Below are positions 1 to 7,785 of a DNA stretch of 35,073 bases, in pieces. How positions within the stretch are numbered: position 1 is the first letter of the stretch; the number at the start of each line of letters is the position of its first letter. The notes under the pieces are model-generated. The model was not told the origin of the DNA, ran no database searches, and worked only from the letters and a program-made list of their open reading frames with translations. Where the stretch lies: the NCBI GenBank assembly GCA_903907925.1, contig CAIVQB010000140.1, positions 1 to 35,073 of the forward strand, written 5' to 3'. This stretch comes from an uncultured Verrucomicrobiota bacterium (lineage in GTDB: Bacteria > Verrucomicrobiota > Verrucomicrobiia > Limisphaerales > UBA9464). Position numbers and translations under genes: made by a program.

Positions 1-2
1 CA

Positions 3-19
3 CAGCCCAAAAAGGGCTG
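3..19. other. Short GC hairpin at window edge
   Basis: CAGCCC and GGGCTG form a perfect 6 bp stem around an AAAAA loop. It lies beyond the stop of the SET-domain gene, so on the minus strand it could help end that transcript. The T-run is in the loop rather than after the stem, so it is not a canonical intrinsic terminator. Nothing else is visible in bases 1-89. Confidence 0.3.
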
Positions 20-89
20 CTCCCTCCTCGCGCCTCGCCATCCAGCCTTTTCCCCGACAACAGGACCCTTCCGAATTTTCAGACAGGCT

Positions 90-533
90 CTAGACGGATC
101 GGGGTTCCGCCGGCCAGCCCGCTCCGAGCGGTGAATCTTCTTCCACCCGTCCCAGTTTCCAGGCTACGTCGCCGTCGAACGCCCGGTAATCGCAGGTCAA
201 TTCCTCGCCGGCTGCAATCTCCCTCAGTGCCACGGTGACGATGGGTTCCGTCGATCCGGGTAGTGCCCCGGTGTTGGGCGTTTCCGAATGGTTCATGAAC
301 CGGGCGTCATCACCGGAAAGGATCAACCGCCGCGTGGCTCCGTCGAAATAGCTGAAATGGCGGACAAAACCGCGGGCCGGCTCCGGGAGCGCCGCCCAGT
401 GTTCCGGCGTCAGCGATTGGTCGAATCCCGGCTGGAACCGATAGAACGGCGTGCCTGCACGAATGGCGTGGCCGGCGAACAGGCCGTTGCCGTGAATGCC
501 GCTCGGCGCGACCCGGGTTTCGATCAGGATCAT
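90..533 (-). CDS. SET domain-containing protein (putative protein-lysine methyltransferase)
   Basis: This 147-residue protein is essentially one SET domain. SET enzymes move a methyl group from S-adenosylmethionine to lysine side chains. The N-terminal GIHGNGLFAG matches the strand at which SET domains begin. ARFMNHSETPNTG is the central RxxNHSxxPN motif, which shapes the AdoMet site and pseudoknot, and GEELTCDYRAFD is the C-terminal GEExxxDY motif with the usual catalytic tyrosine. No post-SET cysteine cluster is seen. The ATG start lies 18 nt after the stop of the DUF3568 lipoprotein gene, so the two are probably co-transcribed. Small stand-alone SET proteins occur in many bacteria. The substrate cannot be told from the sequence; a ribosomal or other cytosolic protein is possible. 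Confidence 0.85.
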   Translation of the reverse strand: MILIETRVAPSGIHGNGLFAGHAIRAGTPFYRFQPGFDQSLTPEHWAALPEPARGFVRHFSYFDGATRRLILSGDDARFMNHSETPNTGALPGSTEPIVTVALREIAAGEELTCDYRAFDGDVAWKLGRVEEDSPLGAGWPAEPRSV

Positions 534-551
534 GCCGGGACCGGGCGGAGA

Positions 552-962
552 TCAGAGAGATTTGCGGACCGCTTCGTGGACCTCCCGGGCCATGTGTTCA
601 TCACCAAACATGCCGACCCGGATGCGGAGTTCGGTGGATTTCTCCGTGATCCGCCGGAGTTTGAAGGTGATGGTGCGTCCGGTTGCGGACCGGGCCTCCA
701 AAGTCCCCTCGAGCGCGTCCTTGGACGCGCTTTCTTCCTCGAATTCGAGTCGTTTCACCGCGCCCTGGCAGGCGCTCCAGGTCGCATCCATCCCGGCGGA
801 TTCATTGGAGATGAGTGAGCCACGTTGATAGGCCACGGCACCCGCGCCGGCCGCGGCCCCCACCGCGACGGCCACGCATCCGGTGGTGGTGGCGAGCAGA
901 AGGATGCCGGCGAACCAGCCCGAACCCAAAACCAGCAGGCGACGAAGTGCGACGAACGACAT
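552..962 (-). CDS. DUF3568 family putative lipoprotein
   Basis: I chose the ATG at 962, giving 136 residues. The frame stays open upstream, but the extra N-terminus is basic, not conserved-looking, and runs into the divergent mnmA start at 1112. From 962 the protein begins with a hydrophobic export segment ending in LLLATTTGC, a plausible but imperfect lipobox (Thr rather than Leu at -3). A small-residue run VAVGAAAGAGAVAY follows, then a compact C-terminal domain with the FKLRRITEKSTELRIRVGMFGDE pattern in overlapping strands, typical of DUF3568. These are small envelope lipoproteins of unknown function found in Verrucomicrobia, Planctomycetes and Proteobacteria. It is the first gene of a probable two-gene unit with the SET-domain gene. 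Confidence 0.75.
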   Translation of the reverse strand: MSFVALRRLLVLGSGWFAGILLLATTTGCVAVAVGAAAGAGAVAYQRGSLISNESAGMDATWSACQGAVKRLEFEEESASKDALEGTLEARSATGRTITFKLRRITEKSTELRIRVGMFGDEHMAREVHEAVRKSL

Positions 963-1111
963 GGTCAGAAGAGAGCAGGACCCTTTCGTCACTGCAACGA
1001 CGATGCCTGGGCAGCGACCCCGAAGGACGGGACACGCGGCACCGGGTGGCCCTCTTTTTCCAGCCTTCTTCCGGCTTCGACGGCGGTCCGGAATTGTGAC
1101 AGAATGAAGCG

Positions 1112-2236
1112 GTGACACGGTCTCAGAAACAACGGGTGCTGGTGGGGATGAGTGGAGGCGTTGATTCCTCCGCCACCGCCGCTTTGTTGAAGTCAGAGGG
1201 ATTCGACGTGGTGGGTGTGACGTTGAAACTCTGGCCCCAGGACTGCGTGAACCGGGCCGAGGACAAATGCTGCGGCCCCCAGGCGGTGATGGATGCCCGG
1301 AGTGTCTGCGCCCAACTCGGAGTGCCCTACTATCTGGTCGACGAATCGGGCCTGTTCCAGCGGAAGGTCATTGAGTACTTCGCCGCCGAGTACAAGTCCG
1401 GACGGACCCCGAATCCCTGCGTGATGTGCAATCAGCACCTCAAGTTCGGTGTGTTGATCGATCGCGCGCGGCAGTTGGGTTGCGATTTCATTGCCACTGG
1501 CCATTTCGCCCGGCTCCAGCGCGATCCAGTTTCGGGCAGAACGCTTCTGCTCCAGGGTCGTGATCTTAAAAAGGATCAAAGCTATTTCCTGTTCAGCCTG
1601 CGTCAGGATCAGTTGGAACGTTCGATGTTTCCTCTGGGCGAAAAAACCAAAGCCGACACCCGTGACGTCGCGCGCGCCTGCTCGCTCCGGACGGCCGACA
1701 AGGAGGAGAGCATGGAAATCTGCTTTGTCCCGGACAACGACTACGGAAAGTTCCTGCGCGACGCGAAACTCGCCCAGCGCCATCCCGGTGACATCGTGGA
1801 TGAAACCGGCCGCAAGCTGGGCGAGCACGAAGGCGTGGAATTTTACACCGTGGGGCAGCGACGTGGACTCGGCATCGCCACCGGCGAACCGGTGTATGTC
1901 ATCGAGATCGATGCCGAACATAACCGCGTGGTGGTGGGCGATGAATCCCGGTTGAACTGCGAACGTTTTTCCGTGCAAAACTGCAACTGGATTCCGTGGG
2001 AGACGCCTCCGGAGTCGTTCGAATGCCGGGCCAAGATTCGGTACAATCATCCCGGCGCAGCTGCCACCGTCACGCCCGGCGCGGACGGCGTCGCATCGGT
2101 CGTCCTGCACGCCCCCGCCCGCGCGGTGGCCCCGGGCCAGGCGTGTGTTTTCTACGGCGGTCCCGAGGGCGATCAGGTGCTCGGGGGCGGATGGATTGCG
2201 CGTTCTGAGAATCCAACATTCCCCCGGCGCTTGTAA
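1112..2236 (+). CDS. mnmA: tRNA-specific 2-thiouridylase MnmA
   Basis: MnmA activates U34 of tRNA-Lys, -Glu and -Gln with ATP and inserts sulfur at C2 in the cytoplasm. The 374 residues match the usual family length. The ATP PP-loop SGGVDSS is at residues 14-20. The catalytic cysteine pair is at Cys103 (TPNPCVMCN) and Cys204 (MEICFVPD), the positions expected for the persulfide mechanism. The C-terminal half carries the family pattern FYTVGQRRGLGIA. The start is GTG at 1112. The only later Met in this part, Met13, sits directly before the PP-loop, so it cannot be the start. No Shine-Dalgarno motif is visible. The next gene follows 35 nt after the stop on the same strand. Confidence 0.96.
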   Translation: MTRSQKQRVLVGMSGGVDSSATAALLKSEGFDVVGVTLKLWPQDCVNRAEDKCCGPQAVMDARSVCAQLGVPYYLVDESGLFQRKVIEYFAAEYKSGRTPNPCVMCNQHLKFGVLIDRARQLGCDFIATGHFARLQRDPVSGRTLLLQGRDLKKDQSYFLFSLRQDQLERSMFPLGEKTKADTRDVARACSLRTADKEESMEICFVPDNDYGKFLRDAKLAQRHPGDIVDETGRKLGEHEGVEFYTVGQRRGLGIATGEPVYVIEIDAEHNRVVVGDESRLNCERFSVQNCNWIPWETPPESFECRAKIRYNHPGAAATVTPGADGVASVVLHAPARAVAPGQACVFYGGPEGDQVLGGGWIARSENPTFPRRL

Positions 2237-2271
2237 CCGGTGTGGCCGGGCGCGTAGGTTCGCCGTCGCTC

Positions 2272-3351
2272 ATGAGCACGCTCAATTTCGCGATCATTGG
2301 TACCGGCGGCATCTCCCTGCAAAACCATCTTCCCGGCCTGGCCTTGTGCCCCGACGTGAAGGTCCATGCGCTTTGCGATGCCAATCCGGCCACGTTGGAG
2401 GCCGCCCGCCAACAGACCGGTGCGCCCATCGTCTCGACCGACTGGAACGAGATCGTCCGCCGCGACGATGTCCATGCGGTGATCATCGCCACCCCGAATT
2501 TCCTGCATCCCGACATCGCCATCGCCGCGGCGCGGGCGGGAAAACACGTCCTCTGCGAAAAACCGATCGCACTGAACGCGCCCGACGCCCGACGCATGGC
2601 GGAGGAGGCCGACCGCGCCGGCGTGCGGCACATGACCGCCTTCACCTATCAATTCGTCCCCGCAATGCGGTACCTGCGGCACCTGGTGGCGCAGGGGGAT
2701 CTCGGCATTCCCTACCATTTCCGCTCCTGCCGCCTGCAGGACTGGGGCACGCGCAACCTCGGCTGGCGCCAGGTCAAGAAACTGGCCGGCACGGGTGAGA
2801 TCGGCGACATGCTCAGTCATCGGATCGATTTCGCGCTGCAATTGATCGGACCGATGAAGCGGCTCGTCGCCAACTTGATGACCCTCACGCCGGTTCGTGG
2901 CGGTGCGATCAATGACACCGACGATTGGGTGGCGATCCTCGCCGAGTTCCGCAACGGTGCGAGTGGTGTCCTGGAAAGTTCGAAGCTGGCCAGCGGTCGG
3001 AACGAATCCTGGCGCAGTCTCGATTACGTGGAGATCAACGGCAGCGAGGGAACCTTCGAATTCACCACCGGCAAATGGAATGAACTCCAGGCCGGCAAAC
3101 TCGGCGGACCCGGATTGCGCCCGCTCATCATTCCGCCGGAGTTCCATGTCTGGCCCGGTTCACCGCGCGACCCGGGCGTGGGCGATCCGCTGGTGACCTT
3201 CCGTTATGATCAAGCAGTCGAGTTTGTGAATTCCATCCGCGAACAGCGTCCGTGCGCCGTCACCTTCCACGACGGTGCGCGTGCCCAGGGCGTGATGGAT
3301 GCGGCGGTGCGTTCGACCGAATTGCGCCAGTGGGTGGACCTGCCGGCCTGA
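2272..3351 (+). CDS. Gfo/Idh/MocA family NAD(P)-dependent oxidoreductase
   Basis: This is a 359-residue dehydrogenase of the glucose-fructose oxidoreductase / inositol dehydrogenase family. The N-terminal Rossmann fold shows GTGGIS (residues 10-15). The family signature CEKPIAL lies at about residues 95-101, with the Lys that contacts cofactor and substrate. A C-terminal alpha/beta substrate domain follows, with GDMLSHRIDFAL placed where the catalytic His-containing helix is expected. The ATG at 2272 puts the Rossmann strand four residues in; an upstream GTG at 2242 would add ten unconserved residues. Such enzymes usually oxidise or reduce sugars, inositols or their derivatives. The substrate cannot be inferred here, because neither mnmA nor the TSUP gene points to a pathway. 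Confidence 0.9.
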   Translation: MSTLNFAIIGTGGISLQNHLPGLALCPDVKVHALCDANPATLEAARQQTGAPIVSTDWNEIVRRDDVHAVIIATPNFLHPDIAIAAARAGKHVLCEKPIALNAPDARRMAEEADRAGVRHMTAFTYQFVPAMRYLRHLVAQGDLGIPYHFRSCRLQDWGTRNLGWRQVKKLAGTGEIGDMLSHRIDFALQLIGPMKRLVANLMTLTPVRGGAINDTDDWVAILAEFRNGASGVLESSKLASGRNESWRSLDYVEINGSEGTFEFTTGKWNELQAGKLGGPGLRPLIIPPEFHVWPGSPRDPGVGDPLVTFRYDQAVEFVNSIREQRPCAVTFHDGARAQGVMDAAVRSTELRQWVDLPA

Positions 3352-3372
3352 CGTCGGCGGAATACCGTCCTC

Positions 3373-4137
3373 ATGCTTCCCGAGTTCAGCGGATTCCAAT
3401 GGGTGCTGGCCTCGGTGGCGGCGGTTGGGATCGGCGTGTCGAAGAGCGGCCTGCCGGGCATCAGCCTGATGCACGTCGTCATCTTCGCCCAATTGTTCCC
3501 GGGCATCGCTTCGACCGGAATCGTCCTGCCGATGCTGGTTTGTGGGGACATCGGTGCGGTCATTCTCTTCCGTCGGGACGCCCGCTGGCCCCATGTGATT
3601 CGAACCCTTCCGCCGGCGGTGGTGGGAGTGGCGGTGGGTTGGGCGCTGATGCATTGGGCGCAGGCGCATCACATCGCCGGGGCCCGGTTCAACCCGTTCA
3701 TCGGCGGGATCGTCCTGACCCTGGCCCTGGTCCAATTGTGGCGGAATCTCCGGCCCAATCTCTTCACCCATCTCCCACACAGTCGCGCGTTTGCCTGGGC
3801 GATGGGCGGCATCGCCGGTGTGACCACCATGGTCGCCAATGCTGCGGGTCCGGTGATGGGACTCTACCTGCTCGCAGTGTCGCTGCCGAAGGACGCCTTC
3901 GTCGGCACGGCCGCCTGGTTTTTCCTGCTCATCAACCTGATCAAGGTACCGTTCAGCGCGCAGCTCGGCCTGATCCAGGGACACACGCTGCTGTTCAACG
4001 TGGTGCTGGTTCCGTTCATCATCTGCGGCCTGTTTCTCGGCAAACGCGTGGTCGCCGTCCTGCCCCAAAAGAGTTTCGACAACCTGGTGCTGGCCTTCGC
4101 CGCCTTCGCCTCGGCGCGATTGCTGGGGGCGATTTAG
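3373..4137 (+). CDS. TSUP family (TauE/SafE) membrane permease
   Basis: This 254-residue, highly hydrophobic protein has about eight predicted transmembrane segments in two similar halves, the layout of the TauE/SafE (TSUP) family. Both halves have the family-type glycine/proline-rich segments: VGIGVSKSGLPG near the N-terminus and TTMVANAAGPVMGLYLL at the start of the second half. TSUP proteins move anions or small sulfur or organic-acid compounds such as sulfite, sulfoacetate or thiosulfate, but substrates vary and this one is not predictable. The ATG lies 21 nt after the oxidoreductase stop, so the two may share a transcript. Downstream is a repeat-bearing gap convergent with dnaG. Confidence 0.88.
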   Translation: MLPEFSGFQWVLASVAAVGIGVSKSGLPGISLMHVVIFAQLFPGIASTGIVLPMLVCGDIGAVILFRRDARWPHVIRTLPPAVVGVAVGWALMHWAQAHHIAGARFNPFIGGIVLTLALVQLWRNLRPNLFTHLPHSRAFAWAMGGIAGVTTMVANAAGPVMGLYLLAVSLPKDAFVGTAAWFFLLINLIKVPFSAQLGLIQGHTLLFNVVLVPFIICGLFLGKRVVAVLPQKSFDNLVLAFAAFASARLLGAI

Positions 4138-4184
4138 ATTTCCCAAGAAAGACATGGGAAAAACCGACCTCCATTGGGTGGAGG

Positions 4185-4670
4185 CGCCTCTCACCTATGG
4201 ACTGCGGCGGGAAGCGGAGCGCCACGCCGCTGTGGAGCGGGATTATAACTTCGAACGGAGGATCCTTCCATGACTCCGTCTCGACCCCGGACCACCCGAC
4301 ACCGCCCGTTTTGGAACGCCCGGTTGTTCATCCGAATGCCGGTCGAGCGGTGCACCGGCGGTCTCTCTCGACGCCCGGGTTCAATAGCGGTGTCGACGCT
4401 TCGCTCTGCCACCGCACTCCACAAAAAAGCCGCCTCTCCTCTATGGACTGCGGCGGGAAGCGGAGCGCCACGCCGCTGTGGCGCGGGATTGTAACTTCGA
4501 ACAGAGGATCCTTCCACGACTCCGTCTCAACCCCGGACCAACCGACACCGCCTGTTTTGGAACGCCCGGTCGTTCATCCGAATGCCGGTCGAGCGATGCA
4601 CCGGCGGTCTTTCTCTACGCCCGGGCTCGATAGCGGTGTCGACGCTTCGCTCTGCCCCCGCACTCCATGG
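4185..4670. repeat. Tandem ~246 bp intergenic repeat, two copies
   Basis: The 575 nt gap between the convergent TSUP and dnaG genes (4138-4712) holds no convincing gene. It contains two direct copies, 4185-4430 and about 4431-4670, aligned end to end with a 246 bp period. By eye they differ at about 18 positions, mostly transitions. Each copy begins with a segment reading MDCGGKRSATPLW on the plus strand (ATG at 4197 and 4443), rich in short inverted repeats such as AGCGG/CCGCT. Each contains GAACGCCCGGT and TGTCGACGCTTCGCTCTGCC. I recall this MDCGGKRSATPL-coding segment as a dispersed repeat in Verrucomicrobia genomes; that is memory, not a search. Reading frames across it are interrupted or overlap dnaG antisense, so it is not called as coding. 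Confidence 0.85.
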
Positions 4671-4712
4671 GGTGCGGGGCGGGACTTGAACCTCGGGAGA
4701 GTCCTCCGAACC

Positions 4713-6524
4713 CTACTCGTCACCAAGCGGCTGCAACGGCAGGCGTTTCGCGGCGCGCAATTGTTGTTGCCCGGTCATCGCGACGACGCGGTCTTCGTGG
4801 GACAATGCCGGATTGGAAACCTGCGCGGTGAGGCCGATGATGCGTTGATCGTAGGACTGATTGCGCAGGCGCAGGATGACATCGGCCAGTTGCTTTTCCG
4901 GGTCGGGAATCGTCCGTTGTTCCAACGCAGATTCGGCGATCAGTTGCCGGGCGAATTCGTCACCTTCGAATTGCGACAACAGGCCGGCGGCATCCGTCTC
5001 GAGTGAGAAATGAACCGCGGCAATCCGGCGGATCGTCGGGTGCGCCACCCACGAAGGATCCAAATGAACGGCAGCGAAATGTGACAATTCCGGCGAGAGC
5101 AGAATGTATTTCAAAAGCCAGATTTCGGTGACTGACGGAGGGGTCATCGGCTCGGCATCGACGCTGGGTGCGGCGTCGGACTCGTCGAGCGGCGGTTCGC
5201 TGGCTTCGACACGCTGGGGTGAGGGCCGCAGTTTTCGGAATTCAGTACGGACGGCGTCGACACCCACGCCGAGGCGTTGGCTGGTCTTTTGGGCGTAGGT
5301 GTCCAGCAGCACGGCGTTGCCGGTCTTTACCAGGTCTTCGCCCATCTTCCGGACCACCGCGATGCGGCCGCGGTCGCTGGTGGTGTCGTTCTCGGCGCAG
5401 AGATGGCGCAGATAGAAATCGAAGTAGCCTTCGGCCTTGCTGAGGATTCCGCGGAAGGATTCGACTCCGTGCTGTCGGATCCAACTATCGGGATCGTCCG
5501 GCGGCGGAATGCTGGCGACGCGCATCGCGAGGCCGGATCCGAGCAACCCCTCGAAGGATCGGATGCTGGCGTTGCGACCCGCCTTGTCGCCGTCGAAGCA
5601 GAGGACCACTTCGTCGACGTAACGCTTGAGAATGCGGGCGTGATCCGCGGTGAGTGCTGTTCCCTGGGGCGCCACCACGTTGCGGATTCCGGCGGCGTGA
5701 CAGGCGATGGTGTCGAGCTGGCCCTCGCAGATGACGGCGTGTCCGACGTCCAGGATGGCCCGCTTGGCCTTGTCGAGGGCGAAGAGGACCCGGCCCTTGG
5801 TGAACAACGGGGTTTCCGGTGAATTGACGTATTTCGCCGACTTTTCGTCGCCCTGCAGGATCCGGCCGCTGAAGGCGATGACCCGGCCCTGTTCGTCGCA
5901 GATGGGAAACATCAAGCGGCCGCGGAACCGGTCGTAGTGATGGCCGGTCTCCTCTTTTTTGAGAATGAGCCCGGCCTGTTCGCAGAGCGGCAGGTCGAAT
6001 CCCTTCGACTTCGCCCAGTTCACCGTGTCGTCCCAGGCTTCCGGCGCCGCGCCGAGGCGGAACTCCTTCACGGCATCAGGGCTGACGCCGCGCTTTTCCA
6101 GATAGTCGCGGGCCACCCGTCCGCCGGCCTCGTTGGACAGGCATTGCTGCCAGCGGACGCAGATCGCCTCGTGAAGCTTGAGGAGCTGGTCCTTGATGCT
6201 GCGTGACTGGCGCGCGCCGGGGGAATCGTCGGTTTCGATCGGGATATGGGCCCGTTCCGCCAGGCGCACCACAGCTTCAACAAACGACAGGCCTTCATAT
6301 TCCCGGACGAAGGTGAAGACATCCCCACCCTTGTGGCAGCCGAAGCAGTGGAAGATCTGCTTCGACGGATTGACGTTGAAGCTGGGTGACTTTTCTTTGT
6401 GAAACGGGCAGAGCGTGACGAAGTTTGCTCCGGCGCGCTTCAGGGGCAGGGATCCGCCGATGACATCGACGATGTCACTAGCGGCTTTGACCTGATCCAG
6501 GGTCTGCGGGGAAAACGTCGGCAC
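4713..6524 (-). CDS. dnaG: DNA primase DnaG
   Basis: DnaG makes the RNA primers for chromosomal replication. The called protein is 603 residues, normal for the family. The N-terminal CHC2 zinc finger is Cys39, His42, Cys60 and Cys63 (CPFHKEKSPSF...FHCFGC). The TOPRIM catalytic core shows CEGQLDTIA and the metal-binding LCFDGDKAG. The C-terminal third is divergent, as expected for the helicase-binding region. The start is inferred as GTG at 6524, which gives the N-terminus MPTFSPQTLDQVKAASDIVD, directly before the usual 'hydrophobic-IVxVIxxxxxLKRxGxNF' segment. The frame stays open for about 290 more codons, but that part is antisense to the MBL gene and is rejected. No Shine-Dalgarno motif is seen. 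A 174 nt divergent gap separates it from the MBL gene. Confidence 0.95.
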   Translation of the reverse strand: MPTFSPQTLDQVKAASDIVDVIGGSLPLKRAGANFVTLCPFHKEKSPSFNVNPSKQIFHCFGCHKGGDVFTFVREYEGLSFVEAVVRLAERAHIPIETDDSPGARQSRSIKDQLLKLHEAICVRWQQCLSNEAGGRVARDYLEKRGVSPDAVKEFRLGAAPEAWDDTVNWAKSKGFDLPLCEQAGLILKKEETGHHYDRFRGRLMFPICDEQGRVIAFSGRILQGDEKSAKYVNSPETPLFTKGRVLFALDKAKRAILDVGHAVICEGQLDTIACHAAGIRNVVAPQGTALTADHARILKRYVDEVVLCFDGDKAGRNASIRSFEGLLGSGLAMRVASIPPPDDPDSWIRQHGVESFRGILSKAEGYFDFYLRHLCAENDTTSDRGRIAVVRKMGEDLVKTGNAVLLDTYAQKTSQRLGVGVDAVRTEFRKLRPSPQRVEASEPPLDESDAAPSVDAEPMTPPSVTEIWLLKYILLSPELSHFAAVHLDPSWVAHPTIRRIAAVHFSLETDAAGLLSQFEGDEFARQLIAESALEQRTIPDPEKQLADVILRLRNQSYDQRIIGLTAQVSNPALSHEDRVVAMTGQQQLRAAKRLPLQPLGDE

Positions 6525-6664
6525 AGCCGGAGGGAGATACCGCCGCGCGGCGAAAGACGCAAAGGTGCAGCGGAGGGGTGCAGGAAAACGGGAAAACGAG
6601 AGAAAGCTGGGATTGCTGAGCACGGCGAGGAGTCCTCGCGCTTTCGACCGCCGCCGCTTTTCCT

Positions 6665-6684
6665 TTTGCCATTTGCCATTTGCC
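6665..6684. repeat. TTTGCCA short tandem repeat between dnaG and MBL gene
   Basis: Nearly three copies of the 7-mer TTTGCCA stand head to tail in the 174 nt divergent gap 6525-6698. They end 14 nt before the proposed GTG of the MBL gene, where a promoter or leader would lie. The rest of the gap is A/G-rich (AAAACGGGAAAACGAGAGAAAG) with no clear promoter or terminator. Confidence 0.5.
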
Positions 6685-6698
6685 TTTCTGCTTGCCCG

Positions 6699-7706
6699 GT
6701 GGAGTTTGAGTTCCAGCGCGGTGCGATTCATCTGCCTTCCCTTGGCCTGTGGCTCGATGCCCACCGGCCGATCGGACCGGCGGAGGCGGTGTTTGTGAGC
6801 CATGCGCATTCGGACCATATTGCCGGTCATGCCGAAGTGTTCTTCTCGCCACCCACCCGTGAATTGATGCGAGCGCGGGTGTCGGGAAAACGGGTTGAGC
6901 ATGTGGTGGAATTTGGCCGGCGACTGGACCTTTCCGATCCGGCGTTTTCCACCCGGCGTGAGGCGTTCCTGACCCTGTTGCCGGCGGGCCATGTCCTGGG
7001 ATCGGCCATGTCGCTGCTGGAAACGGCGGCCGGATCGCTGTTGTACACCGGTGATTTCAAACTGCAGGTCGGCCGTTCCGCGGAGGCCTGCGAAGCGCGT
7101 CCGGCAGATACCTTGATCATGGAAACCACTTTCGGCCGGCCGAAGTACGTGTTTCCGCCGATGGCCGAAGTCGCCGCCGCCGTCGTGGAGTTTTGCCGGA
7201 AGACACTGGCCGAGCCTGCGGTGCCGGTTCTGCTGGCGTATTCGCTGGGCAAGAGTCAGGAGATCCTCCATGCGCTTCTGGAAGCCGGATTGCCGGTGAT
7301 GCTGAGTCCGCCGGTGGCGAAGATGACCCGGATTTATGGAGGCTTTGGTCATCCTTTTCTCGGCTGGGAGGAACTGGACGCGGAGCGGGCGGTTGGGCAC
7401 GTGGTGATCTCACCGCCGGGCGCCCGGATCACCGCGCTCAAGGCGGCCGCGGGCCAGATCCGGACGGCCGTCCTGACCGGTTGGGCCCTGGATTCCGGAT
7501 GCCGGTTTCGATACCAGGCCGACGCGGCGTTTCCGCTCAGTGACCACGCCGATTTCCCCGATCTGATTGAGTTCGTGAAACGGGTGGCACCAAAGCGGGT
7601 GTTCACCCTGCACGGCTATGCCGCGGAGTTCGCGAGCACCCTGCGGGACATGGGCATCGAGGCGTGGGCCCTGGGTGAGGATAACCAGATGACTCTGCGG
7701 CTTTGA
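6699..7706 (+). CDS. Metallo-beta-lactamase-fold exonuclease-like protein (ligase-associated type)
   Basis: A 335-residue MBL-fold hydrolase from the proposed GTG start at 6699. The metal-binding HAHSDH is at residues 35-40, followed by AGHVLGSAM, TGDFKL, METTFGRPKY, LSDHADFPDL and FTLHGYAAEFA. This order, with a short beta-CASP-like insert, fits the family annotated as ligase-associated DNA 3' exonuclease, related to CPSF/RNase J nucleases. Those genes normally sit beside an ATP-dependent DNA ligase and a helicase; none is present here, so the assignment is by motif only. The frame extends upstream to 6399, but that part is antisense to dnaG. A Met start is lacking, so the exact N-terminus is uncertain. 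The nuclease role is inferred. Confidence 0.8.
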   Translation: MEFEFQRGAIHLPSLGLWLDAHRPIGPAEAVFVSHAHSDHIAGHAEVFFSPPTRELMRARVSGKRVEHVVEFGRRLDLSDPAFSTRREAFLTLLPAGHVLGSAMSLLETAAGSLLYTGDFKLQVGRSAEACEARPADTLIMETTFGRPKYVFPPMAEVAAAVVEFCRKTLAEPAVPVLLAYSLGKSQEILHALLEAGLPVMLSPPVAKMTRIYGGFGHPFLGWEELDAERAVGHVVISPPGARITALKAAAGQIRTAVLTGWALDSGCRFRYQADAAFPLSDHADFPDLIEFVKRVAPKRVFTLHGYAAEFASTLRDMGIEAWALGEDNQMTLRL

Positions 7707-7722
7707 TCCCGCAATGCCGGCT

Positions 7723-7756
7723 CCCTCTCCCCGGCGGGAGAGGGCTGGGGTGAGGG
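7723..7756. repeat. REP-like hairpin repeat, possible bidirectional terminator
   Basis: CCCTCTCCC (7723-7731) and GGGAGAGGG (7736-7744) form a perfect 9 bp stem with a CGGC loop, followed by CTGGGGTGAGGG. This arrangement is the widespread 'CCCTCTCCC...GGGAGAGGG...GGGTGAGGG' intergenic repeat known from many GC-rich bacteria. It fills the short gap between two convergent genes, so it could end transcription from both sides, although no T-run follows the stem. Confidence 0.7.
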
Positions 7757-7785
7757 TTTCGACGCGTCACATCGTTGCTCGCTGG

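Noticed and set aside
4191-4517. Possible small protein inside the tandem repeat
   Set aside because: Its internal repetition simply follows the DNA repeat, and no start context or family supports it.
4185-4670. CRISPR array
   Set aside because: Only two long copies directly abutting, with no short repeat/spacer alternation and no cas genes.
4668-4705. tRNA-like 3' fragment on the minus strand (GAGGTTCAAGTCCCGCC followed by CACCCCA)
   Set aside because: The supposed T-stem pairs at only two of five positions and no D or anticodon arm can be folded upstream.
3252-5006. 584-codon plus-strand frame crossing three regions
   Set aside because: It overlaps the oxidoreductase and TSUP genes in another frame, then the tandem repeat, then antisense dnaG; not a single plausible protein.
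6525-7400. Upstream extension of the dnaG frame by about 290 codons
   Set aside because: It is fully antisense to the MBL gene's conserved motifs, and the zinc finger sits at the normal distance from a start at 6524.
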